Assembly (NCBI GenBank): GCA_020091685.1
Contig: CM034599.1
Span: forward strand, 40,069,945-40,133,944
Length of the DNA: 64,000 nt
From: Lutjanus erythropterus
Taxonomy: Eukaryota; Chordata; Actinopteri; Lutjaniformes; Lutjanidae
Direction: 5' to 3'
The number at the start of each line of letters is the position of its first letter. The first letter of the stretch is position 1. Made by a program: the position numbers and the translations under genes. Below, piece by piece: positions 1 to 13,900 of the stretch. The notes under the pieces were generated by a model. That model was not told the origin of the DNA, ran no database searches, and saw only the letters and a list, made by a program, of their open reading frames with translations.

Positions 1-310
1 AATAGTTCACCCCAAAATGAAAATTCAGTCATTATCTATTCACCCTCATACCGATTGAAGGTTGGGTTTAGTTTTTTAGTCCACAAAACACTGCTGGAGT
101 TTCACAGGAAAACAGTGTTGCAGACAAACAATGGAAGTGAATGGTGACCAGTTTTCAAATGTAAAAAAACAACAGAATAAAAACATAAAAGGCCTCCATA
201 CTGCTCATCTGGTGTAATCCAAGTCTCCTAAAGACCCAACACACCAAATTGACTAAACGAAAATGTTATTTACGCCATGTTTTTAGCTTGAATCTTCACT
301 GAATCTTCAC
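1..310. mobile_element. TTAA-type MITE (Angel/Kolobok-like), copy 1, cut by window edge
   Basis: The first bases continue the terminal repeat seen intact at 63,403 (AGGGATAGTTCACCC...). The body (AAAACACTGCTGGAGTTTC, GGAAGTGAATGGTGACCAG) matches the copies at 23,985-24,347 and 63,403-63,803. It ends about 80 bp from nr5a1 exon 5. The family name is inferred from the TTAA targets of the other copies. Confidence 0.7.
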
Positions 311-390
311 ATTTTGAATTAAGTGCAGTGCAGGTAAATGAAGCAGACTGTGCATGGGACTGATAGGAAGTTTTGTGAGGGAGCTGTTAC

Positions 391-510
391 CTCCTGGCCG
401 GTCACCAGCAGGATACTGTCTTCCTGTCCATGTTGCACTTGTCTGAAAATGTGATCCAGGACCAGAAGTTCAGACCAGCAGTTATGGAGCAGCTTCATTT
501 GATCTCCCAC
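391..510 (-). CDS. nr5a1: nr5a1 exon 5: middle of ligand-binding domain
   Basis: 120 bases, 40 codons (314-353), from [17 protein letters not shown] to LLVTGQE. CWSELLV and [10 protein letters not shown] are diagnostic of the NR5A ligand-binding domain (human SF-1 has [17 protein letters not shown] at this position). The acceptor is GGAG before 510 and the donor GTAACA (390-385), both phase 0, so it joins exon 4 cleanly. It lies about 15.9 kb from exon 4. The next two exons should lie left of base 1. Confidence 0.95.
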
Positions 511-2652
511 CTCCAGGAAACACACACAAATACACACAGACACACACACACAGAGACAGAAGCAGTCAATAAAGAGAGAAAACAAAAGGACATGATCTTC
601 AGTCTGTGGTTCACTGTGTTCATACTGCAGCTTTTTTGAAAATCCTGATCAATATTCTTTGAAACTTGCAAATACTCCTTATTATTATTTGCTTACTGTC
701 TCCCACAGCCTCTATGTTCACATTGGATGGAAGAAATCAATATCCTCTTTACAAAGTATTTTTCAATTGTATTTTCATTTTGTATTGCTGAGTTTATTAT
801 GGTCTATGGACACTAGATCTGCAACGATTAGTTGATTAATTCATCAGCCCATCAAAAGAAAATCAGTTGCCAACTATTTTGAAAATAGATTAATGATTTC
901 TGTCATCTTTCAAGTAATAATGTTAAACATTTGCTGCTTACAGCTTCTTAAATGGGAGGATTTGCTGCTCTCTTTTTCATTCATGACAGTAAATAAAGAG
1001 TCTTTGGGTCTTTGGACTGTTGGTTGGACAAAAGAAGCAATCTGACTACGTCAATTTGGGCTCTAAAAAATTGTGATGAGCATTTTCGTAATCTTTTGTC
1101 ATTTTATGTATAAAATGATTAAATGATTAATCATGAAAGTAATCAGCAGATCGATAATGAAAGTAATTATTAGTTGCAAACCTAATGGAAACATTTTGCA
1201 CAGGTGAGTTCCTCCAATGTGTAAACTCACTCAGTCATATTTGATTCTGATTTAAATGAATAAAAAATTACCATCTACTAGAGCCTGATCAATATATTGG
1301 TCAATTGAAATTCTTGGCCTGATATTGACCTATCACAGCTGTATGGGTCTATATCAGTATCGACATAAATGCTGTCCGCTATGTGGCTATTTGTGTTTTT
1401 TTCATTTACAGTTGTTTATAATTATTAAAATTGAAAGTTGTGAAAGTTTGCTGTTTCAATGTCCTGATATAATTTTTGACAATAGTTTATTGTTAAAGTG
1501 TATAAAGTCCTGCCATTACATCAAGAGTTTGATTACCACATTTTAGGGATCATTGCAAAATAATGTGTTTATTCTATATTCTGTATATTCTGTATCAAAA
1601 GAAAATCTGTTGCCAGCTATTTTGATAATCATTGAATCATTTCAGTCATAATAAGTAATAATGTCAAACATTTGCTGCTTCCAGCTTCTGAAATACAAGA
1701 ATTTGCTGCTTTTCTTTGTCATTTCTGTCAGTAAAGAGTAAGAGTCTTTGGGGTTTGGATTGTTGATTGGACAAAAGAAGCAATTTGAAGCATTTTTCAC
1801 ACTTTTTAAAATTTATTTACTTTACTTTATATGAAAAATAGTTAATTAACTAGTCGTGAAAGCATCTGGCAGCTCAATCTTGAAAATAACCATTACTTGC
1901 AGCCCTGATGGAAGCATTTCACATGGATGAATTCCTCCAATGTGTAAACTCACTTTGCTATTATATTTCATTCTGAGTTAAATGAATAAAAAAATACTAT
2001 CTACAAGAGCCCGACCGATATATTGGCTGATATATTGGTCGACCAAAATTATTGGCCTATCACAGCTATATTGATCTACATCAGTAATAGCATAAATGTT
2101 GTCCAATTTGTGGCTATATGATATATGTTTATTTTTCAGCTTTACTGGCATCATTGTGTTTATATTCAATCCTTTTCCTTAATTCAGGTTGAATATATAA
2201 TTAACATATTTGTTTTTTTCATAGTTGTTAATAATACTTTACTCTTTACTGTTTCAGTGCCCTGATGTCATTTTGGACAATAAAGTTTATTGTTACAGTA
2301 AAATATCCTGCCTCCATCACATCTCCCTAATATCGGTATTGGCATCGGCCCCATAAATCTAGTATTGGTCAGGCCTGACCCTGCTGTCATGCTATTAATC
2401 CAGAGCCAAATCCTGCTGACATAGGTGACAAAAACAGATGAAGTGAAACATGAAGGGACCATAAAAACAAGCAGAAAGGAGAAATGAAGTGATGCTCAGT
2501 GATGTGTTTGTGTGTGTGCTGATGTCTTGTGCTATTTCCTTGTGCCATGTTATGTATTTACGAGCATCGTCTCAGACCTCTTCAACCTGCTCACCCCCAC
2601 CCCCTCCCAAACTTTTCCAGTCACATCTGCTCTGCTCTGGGGGATGGGTAAA

Positions 2653-2685
<33 letters not shown>

Positions 2686-5600
2686 TGTCAGATTGAGACT
2701 CCCCCTTAACTGCAATACTGTCTGTAAACTGAAGGACACAGCAGTCAGTAATTCTGCAGCCACAGCTGCTAATAGGCCCAGACTCACATTCATCTGACAC
2801 AGAGCTGACAGAATTACTGTCCATCTGAATGAAACTATATATCAGTCGCAGAGGAGAGGGTCCAATCTTGTTGTCCACACACTCATCTGGACTGGTGCAG
2901 TGGTGGGGGTCTGGGCATACAGTGATAAAGGAGAGGGTTAAGGAAGCAAGAGGTCTCAGCGACCTCCTGTGCTTCCTCTCCAAGAGGAGTTGGACACTCA
3001 GCTGCAGCCAAAAATTCACTCTGAAAAAGCTCTTAAACGTGCTGAACGTTAAGAGAGGGCTTTATTTTCTCTCCCACTTGGATTCTCAGTGTTTCTGTGT
3101 GTCCATGTTGGAGTGTGGAAGTGGGTTAGACTGATATATATCAGGTTATATACCTGTCAAGTGTCATGTTTTATCTGTGAGTCAGAAAGTAAAAATCCCT
3201 GTGATTGTCACAGAAAATAAAAAGTGTGCAACATACTGAAATGTCAACACACTGTACAAACATGACTCTTGTAGCTCTGTTTTTTTTTTTCTTTTTTCCT
3301 AGAGCTGTATGGACAACCTCACACACTTGATCTCCAACAACTTAGATAATCAAGTAACCATTTTGAGTCATTTTTTAATTTAAAAAAGTCCAAATTCTCT
3401 GATTTCAGCTTCTCAAATGTTAATATTTTCTGGTTTCTTTACTCCTCTCTGACAGTAAACTGAATGTCTTTGAGTTGTGGACAAATCAAGACCTTCAAGG
3501 ACATCAGCTTGGGCTTTGGGAAACACTGATCAACATTTTTCACCGTTTTCTGACATTTTAAGGACCAAACAACTAATGGATTCATGGAGAAAATAACCAA
3601 CAGATTAATCAGTTATGAAAACAGTCATTACTCTGGCTAAATCATTTGAATTGCTTTTTGTTTTATATTATTATTCCCAATAATTGAATCCTATATTGGC
3701 AACATTTTTACATTGACATGTTAAGACCAATCAACACTATAAGAGCCCTCAAAGTAAACCATTGCCTCCACGCTGGAATGAATTTGAATATGTCATATTT
3801 GAATATGACATTTGGTACATATTTAAGTAATGAAACAATTTGTTAAATAGGGCAGATCCAGCCCCTTCTCACATCAAACACAGCAGCTTGATTGGTGCTC
3901 CTATGCTTCAAACTGTGACACTGTAGGTGCCCCTCTAGAGTTACGTTTTGATGCACCGTCGAAGTCAGGTGACATAGTGTAAAGAGTGACAAAGTCCACA
4001 TAATGGAGCAGGTGGAAGCAGGAAATTCTGGGTATTGGCACTCAGTACCTTTCAGGTACCGAATGATGCGACTATGGACATGAGCTGGGCTGGTTTTTAA
4101 ATATATTATAGTACATTATAGTATAATAAAAATATATTAATTGTGTTCCTTTACTATCCAAACACACCCCATCACTCAGCACAGTTTTGACATGGCCTAA
4201 ATGTTATTTATTCTGACAGGAGCTATAAGTTAAAATGAAAAACAAATTGTATACAAATGATATAGACATCAGATTTATTATTTAATAAAGGATATTTTCC
4301 AAGTCCTCATTTTTCTTCATTTTTAATATCATGATAAATATTGTATTGTGGACTTTTTATCATGGTTTTATTATAAATTAAGTTTTTGGTATCATTACAT
4401 CCTTATTGTCAAGGCTTGTTGAAGTTCAGCAAGTTAGATCAGAATTTTAAAATGTAGTTGCGTTGCCCTCTATCTGTGTTCTAGCACACATGAACTCCTG
4501 ATTTTTTATTGTCCATTTATATTGAAAATTTATGATGAATCAGAGTACTGTTGCTGTTGTTTATGATTTTTTATATTGATTATTATAAGAAATATTTGAG
4601 AGGGGACTGCATCTTCTGTCTTAGTTTGCAACCCTGTGTTGTAAAGTGACACACACATTAACCTTATTGTAATAATTACCAAGACTTCAGTCTCTATAAT
4701 ATTCTAAGACTACTTAATATGTTCAGTGTGAGATTTGGAGCTGTTTGACAGTTTTTAAACCACAAGCAAGAAACATGTCCTAACTGCAGCTGTGTTGTCA
4801 GTGGCAGTATTATTGTTCAGTGTGCTGTAGTGAGGCAGCAGATGTAGTAGCAATATTCTGAGATGAAAAATCTGTGCAGAGGCAACAGTGAACTGCTGCA
4901 CATAGAATAATACATATACATGCATACAAACATATTCTGGTAGCCTAATGACAAGCTATAGGCAAACTAGCCAACACATAAACAGACTCACAACAGACTC
5001 AACCTGCTTTCATCAACAAACCTGCTGGTCAGAGCAGCAGAGGAACAAGACATGGGAACACAAAACAGTGAAGCATAATCACCCAGCAGACAGTTTGCAT
5101 TCAGCTTGTCTTCACTAACTGCTAATTGACACAATGTTAGAATGACACTGGGAATGTAAAAAAAAATGAAGCATTTATTATCATCATTAGTAGACATGTC
5201 TTATATATAGAAGAAAAATGTCAATATGCTGTCCATCTCTCAAACTAGATATCTATTACATCTATTTTTCAGTAAAATGTTCTTGGACATGTTTTTAAAT
5301 TGAGTGTCTTCAGTGTGCTACTTTGAGTAGCTGAACATTTATGATCCATTGTGTGCAATAAACTTAGCAACGTCATCCATGTTCAACAGGTGAATGGAAG
5401 GTCAAACACAAGACAGGACAAAGCCTCCACCTCTGGACAACTGCAGCAATCAATAGCTCCCACTCTGCTCACAATTTAACAACAATGTAGACAAGCGCTG
5501 TGCCGAGCCGCAGCAGAGAGCCGACATTTCCCTGTTATCGTCTGCATGGAATGTAATTATCCAGCCCGGGAAAACAGCTCCCTGCACAAGGCTGTCTTTG

Positions 5601-8600
5601 CAAAATACGCACAGCTTTGTTCTCACTACTCCATGTTGGCTGTCAACTGCATAAAACTGTTCTGACTATAGGCAGAAATGTATCAGATGTGTCTCAGGCT
5701 CATGGTGAGAAACACTGTCATATTACAGAAGAATAGGGAGAAAAAACATCAAACTATAGATGTGACCTTTGCCACAGCCTGTCTGTGTTTTCCTTACATA
5801 GATTTATTGGATGGCTTTATTTTGGAATTTCTCTGAAAGAATAAACATCCATTCTGATTGTAGGTGTTTACCCAGCTAATACTAATATATAACTTTTATT
5901 CTGTAATATTTGCTTCACATACAAATTGTCACCTTTTTGCTTTGAAGTGCTGCAGATAAATGATCAAGTCTACCGCAAGTGAAACAGAAATATGAAATGT
6001 TTGCATTATTAGAGTGAATTAATCCTGGATCAGTAGTTTGACAGAATCTTTTTTTATCTAACCAGCTGTGTCTCCTTGAAATCATATTGAAATATACTAA
6101 ATGACTGTCTCACCAAGGTCTTACTGAACTTATCTGCAAAATATTTCGTTTGTTTTCCTACATTATCCAGCCTCCACAACAGTGCATGCTGGTGGCAACT
6201 ACAGCACTGTTAACTTTTGATCATGGTTATGTTCAAGTCTTAAAGAGGCCGTATTATGCTTTTTAGTGTTTTTCCTTTTCTCTAACAGTGTTATGTAGCT
6301 TTTTTGAGCATGTAGAGGGGCTGCACAGAAAACACTTCTCCTGAACTACCTGAAATGCCTCGTTCACAATCCTGCTTTTCTTACGTTACTTGGTGACATC
6401 ATGTTGTAACCAATTTGCATAATATACATGAATTGTGCAGAATTTGCATTGGGTTTGAGGCCTTAAAGAAACAGAACCTAAAACAGGCTGAGACAATGAA
6501 TGTGTTTTTTAATGCGATATTATGTGATCTTCTAGTAGACACAAAAAAATAAAAGTAGGAGCTTGAAAATGTGTATAATACAGCCGCTTTAACCAACATA
6601 CTTTGGTTGAATAAACTTCCACATGTGGGACTCTGGTCTCTGGTGTCCTGCACACATTCTTGGCAGCAGCTGTTTGTTACAAGCCAAATGGAGGATACAC
6701 GGAAAAATGTAAATAGACCAAGTATTGCTAAATGACTAAAGGAACTGTATCTGTGTATCCTTATGTTCTATTAAAGGAAACCAAGAGCTATTTAATCAAG
6801 TATGGGGCCTTTTCCTTTGGGGTCCTGGGGTCTTGAGCACACAGACCCTGGGTAAGCAGAGTGAATTTAGAGATGACTGAAATGCTCCTTTGATAGAAGC
6901 AGGCTGGATGTAACACTGTATGGTGGGATGATATTGGACCTTGGTGATTGGGCTACTAGCTGTAGCAGAAACGTGTTTTTTTTAATTCTTTGTTTGTTTG
7001 TTTGTTTTTACTTTTTTTGTTTCTATTAATTTTATTTTTAATATAGTTTGATGTTCTTTCTTCTATTTGTCTTGCGTATGCTTATGTATTGGTATATAGT
7101 TATGTATTATTTATGTTTCTTGAATAACTAATAAAAAAGGTGTTAGTGCAGAGAATAATTTCAAGGACACATGAATCAAGCATTAATTAGCAACAATGTT
7201 ATTCAGTTGTTGAGCTATAGTAACATTTTCTCAGTGTTGTGACCCAAAAAGAAAGATGTATTTTTAAAGTATTGTGTCATGCCTATGACAATTAAAAAAA
7301 AAAAAACTATGAAGTTAATAGCATTTTATAATATTTTCAGTGATTACACTGTGGGTTCGCTATGAGGTACGTATCCACAGTCAGTGTATTATCTACAGTA
7401 GATAGCCAGTTTGGAGAAGCAGCAGGAGTACTGGTGTAGGAAGCTCAGCAATATACTGCTGTGGACAGGGTCAGCACCTAAAAAAAAATCTGTTTAAGTG
7501 CACGCTATATTTAGAATATTTTCACTGCTTAACCTTGCTGTCAGACAGACTTTTCCAATGGGAAACTGCTGTTAATATTAACCAAATATTGCTCTCTCCA
7601 AAGCAACCACACTCCTATGACAAAAACAATCATTTTAACTCACAGAACACAGGAGTTTCTGGTTTACTGCTGCCTAAATCAGTTACTTTGTTTGTGTCAT
7701 TGAGTGACAAACCAAGGCAGCAGTAGACTAGCAACTCCTGTGTTCTGTAAGGTAAAATTACTTGTTTTTGCCAAATGAGTTTGGTTGCTTTGGAGAGATC
7801 AATACTTGCCTTATACAGCAGTTTCCCCTCAGAAAAGGCTTACTGACAGAAAGGCAAGCCTGTGATAGTATTATAAATTTAACATACACTTCAACTTTTT
7901 ATATATAAATCTGTTCTTGGCTTGGTTCCTTCTTATCTATCTACATAAATGTGTAGAAACCAAAAATCAATGTGGCCTTCACTCTCATAATATTCTAGAG
8001 ATGCTGGTTCCAAGAGCGAGAACAGAACTCGGCAAAAAAGGCTTTTAAATATGCTGCTCCTTCATCCTGGAATATTCTTCAGTAGGATCTGAAATTGGTG
8101 GAGCTAATCATTGAGGGGGAATTCAAGTCAGTTTTAAAGGATCATCAGAATAGCTCCCTTGAGCAATGTCATTGTTCCTAAAATTTTTACCAAAATCATT
8201 TTAGAAAAACTGTACTCGCGTCACAATTGTTTTTGTCCTTGACCCTGTACTGCTTGTTAATTGGATACTGTAGTTTCACTCATTTGTTGTGTGAGACAGG
8301 TGTATATGTTTCTTTGTATTGTTGTACTTGAAAAAGAGATTTTTAATATATAATAGGCTTATAGGAAATATAGGAAATATAGGAAAAATTCTGCCCTGTC
8401 CCATTAATACAACATCTCCTGTGCATTGGTGGATTTCTCAGATGAAAATCATGCAGAAAATGACAGAAAATGTGAAATCATTGCAGTAAATATAATTTGG
8501 AAAGAAGTGAACAAGTATATTGGACTGAAAATATATTGGAAAATATGCACATAAGGAATGTGCATATTTTGGGGAGGATTCAATAGTAATGTGTCATTAA

Positions 8601-10923
8601 AATCTATATTTTTATGTAACAATTCCATGGAAATGTTTGATGGGCAGCCTGTGTGCTTCTCTCCCATATCAGATATGCAGAGGAGCATTTCTAACACAGG
8701 CAGTATAAAGATACTTTGTTGTTGTTAGACTGAGAAGATGCAACAAATCTCATCAGCACCACAATGTGGTCTTTGTTTCTGAGGCAAGGAAGATACAAAG
8801 TAACAATGAAAAAGACCAATTCTTGTGGATGTTCTCAGAAATGAAGAACTCAATCATGATTTTAAGTCATTTTCACATTGTAGATTAGTAGATTAAATGT
8901 TGTGAAATCACTTGGAAGTTCCATTTATTCAACAGGTCACTTTCATTTCAGGATGCACTGATATTTAACACTAATTCCATCAGAATGCATAACTGTATTC
9001 ATGGTGTTGTGTGAATGATCATTTTAAAATAATGTGAACACAGATGATGACTGCTGCCTTTGAGTAAATCATCAATTGAAATGGTTTGTGCATGATTAAA
9101 AAAAATAAAATAAAATATCTTTTCTTACTTACACACACATAGTCATGACTGAAGGAAGTTTACTTTACAGTCCTTGTAATTGGTGAGAACTATTGGGCTT
9201 ATAAAGAGTACAGTCTAGACCTGCTGTTTGTGAAAAGTGCCCTGAGACAACTCTGTTATGAACTGGCACTATATAAACTGAATTGATTTGAAACAAATTG
9301 AACTGAACTGAGCTGAATTGAATTGAATTGAATTGAATTGAATTGAATTGAATTGAATTGAATTGAATTGAATTGAACTGAATTGAATTGAATTGAATTG
9401 AATGAATTGAATTGAATTGAATTGAAGTGAATTGAATTGAACTGAACTGAACTGAACTGAACTGAACTGAACTGAATTGAATTGAATTGAATTGAAATAC
9501 CTGTGTTTCACATTTCTCTGTCTCCACCTAACACAGTGTTTTCATAGGAAGGACATTCTACTGAAGGAGGACTGCTTTGACCATGTACTCTGTGGAGAGA
9601 CAACATGTGACAGAGATGCTTTTTTATTGAAATTATTAAATGTTATAGACTAAATTCCATTTGCCTGCATTCTATTGAGGTGGAGACAGAAATCTCAGAG
9701 GAAGATATCTCAAAACCAAAACTATCACTAAGGTGCATGAAAAGGTACTTTATTTTGTTGTTGTTTGTTTAATTTTTATTTTTATTTCTTTATTGATTTG
9801 GCTACACTAACTCTGGATAATTTACTCAGACTGTTGCAGGAAAATCTGCAGCCAGAATCTGTTTAACATTAATGTGATTTTATCATTCACACACCACCAC
9901 TAATTGAGCTCCAGTCTTCTGATCTGATGGTTCACATGTAAACAGAAGAGAACTGAACATCAGAGCACTGATGTTGATCAAAATCACTTGCAGAGCAACA
10001 ATGTCCCATCTTAAGCAGGCCATGTTCCACCCCTGGTAAATAATATTAAGTATACTGAAGTATACTAAACCCAGGTAAAGAAAAGTACAAATAAGTACTC
10101 TTAATTACTCAAAATTAGTGCACTACAAATGTATTATTTTTGATGTACTGGCAATGTTTTCGACACGCTAATGATTTATCATTAGTTCTACTAAAGATAT
10201 ACTTAAATAGTAGGTGTACTTAACTGTACTATTTTGAGACTCCATTAAGATGCTCTGTAATATACTTAAGTACATTCTTCTTTCACTAAAGCTGTAAAAT
10301 ATACTATGTCAACTGTTTCAATTTGAAGTACATTTTAATTAAATAAATAAATAAAATTCAAATAAATTATATTTACACATTTCATTTAATTTTAGCCTAA
10401 ATATATTTCCTACATATTTTGAGTGCTCAACAATAAGGTTTGCCTACTTGCCAGGCCAGTAAGATGCCATGTCAATCAAGTAAATCTGGCAACTCACTTG
10501 CCCAGTTGGGCAAGTGGTAAAAGACTATTCAATTATTCACCTATGTGGAACAGGAAACACTTCCAATGTTCCAAGACTCCAGGAACCTGCAGAGTCCTGT
10601 GACACACAGAAAGGATAAGACTGTAATGATATGAATAGAGACGTACTGGGGTGAAGGTAAAACTGAAAGGACACATTTATTTAATTATTATACATGTTAA
10701 AGCTGAGATAGGCAGTTTATTTTTGGTGTTATTCGAGAAAGGTTCCATAAAAACTTTTAAACGTAATGTAACTAGAAAACTAGTGCCTCCTTTTGGCTCT
10801 GTTACTCCATAGCTGTATCCTGTTCTCCCTTACACATCCATGCCCAGAACAAATTCGTTCTTGACTCAGGGAAAATCAAATGTCATCATTTCTATCTTGG
10901 TAACAGTAACATAATATATATAT

Positions 10924-10969
<46 letters not shown>

Positions 10970-13900
10970 GGGCTCTGGGCAAGTAGATTTCTGACACACT
11001 TGCCCCACCAGGCAGGTGGAAAAAAAAAACATTAACACAGACCCTGGACTGCAGTAAAGTTATCTGTAAGGTGGCTTAAAATATACCTCAAGAATGTTTT
11101 TTAAAAGCACAGCATTATTTACAAAAATATGTACAGAAGTATATTTAAATGCATCTAAATGGTGTCTCATGATAACGTGTTTTAGGATGTTGTTTTTTTG
11201 GTTGTTTGTTTGGTTGGTTGATTTTTTCATTTTTTTTATTTTTAATTTTTTCCCATTTTGGGCAAACCAGCCCTTTAATGTGACTGAATGTACAGTATGT
11301 ATGAAGTAGTTAAATACGAGGCGCATACTGTGTAGCTTTCATGTGTTGTGCAAAGGCCAGCATGCAATTTGTTGACTGATGGTAGTCCGTACATGTGCTG
11401 TAGATAATGAATGTGTGAGATTATAAATAGGGACAGCTCTGTGGGTGGATTGTATGTATCTTATCTTTCAGCCAGTTGCCCCCACCCCCAAAAATCAGGT
11501 TCTGCTTAATTTGATGTCCAGGTAACAGATATCCAGCTATCCAAAAGGATGAGGACTGTGTGGCTCTCAGAGACCACATGTCCAAGACTGGGGCAGTTCC
11601 AGGAATGAATGTCAACAAGTGAGTGAGAGTGAAGCTGGAAAGGAGCAGACCTGCTCTGAATGCAGAGTAAATAAACTGTATCTGATCAAAAGACATGAAG
11701 GAATCTCACGAAATCTCACCAAGGCCAGAATCAACCCTTTGTTGCTAAGTTAAACTGTTTAATTGGTTGAATCGCTCTGACCATGGCTTGCTGACAGATG
11801 TTTGTTTGTCAGCACAGACAGATTATATCATGACTCACAGATGAAGGTAAAATTTTCTTCATTGTTGTGTAAGATGCCTGAATTGTCAGAAAGGAATTAT
11901 AATCCTCCATTTTCACTGTGGGTGTACTCAGCCATATTGTCAGCAGCAGCACAGTTAACTATAACAACAGCATCTATTCTTCCTGCTTGAGACTTCAGTT
12001 TGACCTGTTACTAAATCATCTCAACTGTCCAACACTGCACTGTGACACAGAGAGAAGATGGAGGGGGACACTGATATATGTCCAGTCATTATCCTCAGAG
12101 CTGTGTTTGCGTGTGAGTGTGTGTGGTCTGATCTGCTACTGTTCAAGCACAGAAGAAACACAGAGAAGAGCCGCCAGGAACAATTCTCCTTACAAGGCTC
12201 AAAGTATTCCATCACATAGCTAACACACCTCACACTCACTATTGTATATTTCTACAAAACATCATTAAACACAATGTGTGCTTATGTGTTAAAGGGAGAG
12301 TTTAGATTATTTGAAGTGTGGCTGTGTGAGGTATTAATCCACAGTCAGTGTATTACCTACAGTACATGGTGGTTGACACACCACCACGAGTATCAGTGTA
12401 GGAAGCTAAGCAATGTACTGCAGTGTCAACAGCAAAACATATTTAAGACACATAAAAAAATCAATATCAGCTTAAGTGTATGCTATATTTGGAACATTTT
12501 CACTCCTTTACCTTGCTGTCAGATGGCTTTTGGGGAAACCACTGTTATGTAAGCCAAATGTCACCCACTGTGAAACAACCAAAGTCCATTGGCAAAAGCA
12601 GTCCTTTTATCTCACAGAACACATGAGTTGCTGGTCTACAGCTGCCTTGATGTGTTTCTTGGTTTGTATTATGGTGTGACTTTAGTGCACCTGAATTAAT
12701 TTTTCCAAATACTGAAGTCACACACTAGCACAAACAAATTAACCAATTGTGGCGGCAGTAAACCAGCAGCTCCCGTGCTCTGTCAGGTAAAATTATAGTT
12801 TTTGCCAAAGGAGTTTGGTTGCTTTAGAGAGGATGATATTTGTCTTATATAACCTCAGGAAAGCCTAGAAATGTTTCAATATAGTGTACACTGATTTTTT
12901 TTAGGTATCTAAAATACATGTTGCTGCTGACCCTGTCCATAGCAGTGCATGGCTTAGCTTCCCATACTGGTACTCCTGCTGTTTCTCCAAACTGGGAGTG
13001 TGCAAACCACCATCTACTGTAGGTAATACACTGACTACAGGTAAGTACCTCATTCAACCCCATCCATCCATTTTCTATAACCACTTATTCCCTAAGGGTC
13101 GCGGGGGGCTGGAGCCTATCCCAGCTGACATTGGGCAAGAGGCGGGGTTCACCCTGGACCAGTTCATCACAGGGCTGACACATAGAGACAGACGACCACT
13201 CACACTCAGATTAGCATGCATGTCTTTGGGCTGTGGGAGGAAGCTGGAGAACCCAGAGAGAACCCACACAGACACGGGGAGAACATTTAAATTCCACACA
13301 GAAAGGCCCTGGATTTGAACCCAGGACCTTCTTGTTGTAAGGCACCAGTGGTAACCACTGCACCACCGTGCCGCCCCTCATACAACCCCATTTAAAATAA
13401 TCTGAACTATCCCTTTAATATGGAACACCACAGCATATAACCTCCAACAACCTCCAATATGTCATTAAAGTCATTAAAGGTTAGTTCATCTTCTGCTGCT
13501 ATTCAAATAATGTATACTTTATTTCTGTCGAGCAGATCAGATTTCTTTTTTCTTGTCTCCAGTCATTGCCAGAATATATGAAAACCCACTGACTTGCTTG
13601 AGTTATGTAACACTGACAAATATCAAATCAGATATGATATTTTCATTAATTATCTCAAGTAGTTTTCTAGTTTGTGCAAGTTTGTAACGTACAAAAATCT
13701 GTTTGCTGCTTGCCGTGGTATGTGCTGCAAGTCCACTGTGAGTGGATCATGAGTGAATTGTGGGGTTATGAGTCAACTTCATCAGCTTTGAATGCATTCA
13801 TGTATTTTTTTCATGCTGAAAAGGCATCTGAGCCTGTGAACTGTATTAAAACAGACCTGAAACAAACCACCTCTGTCTTATAAACAAACTTTCTTATTCC

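Noticed and set aside
3790-3811. Short inverted repeat ATGTCATATT-TG-AATATGACAT
   Set aside because: 10-bp arms in AT-rich intron sequence, with no neighbouring signal, are too common to single out.
9165-9527. Long antisense frames spelling NSIQF repeats
   Set aside because: They are translations of a 5-bp microsatellite, whose reading frame repeats every 15 bp without stops.
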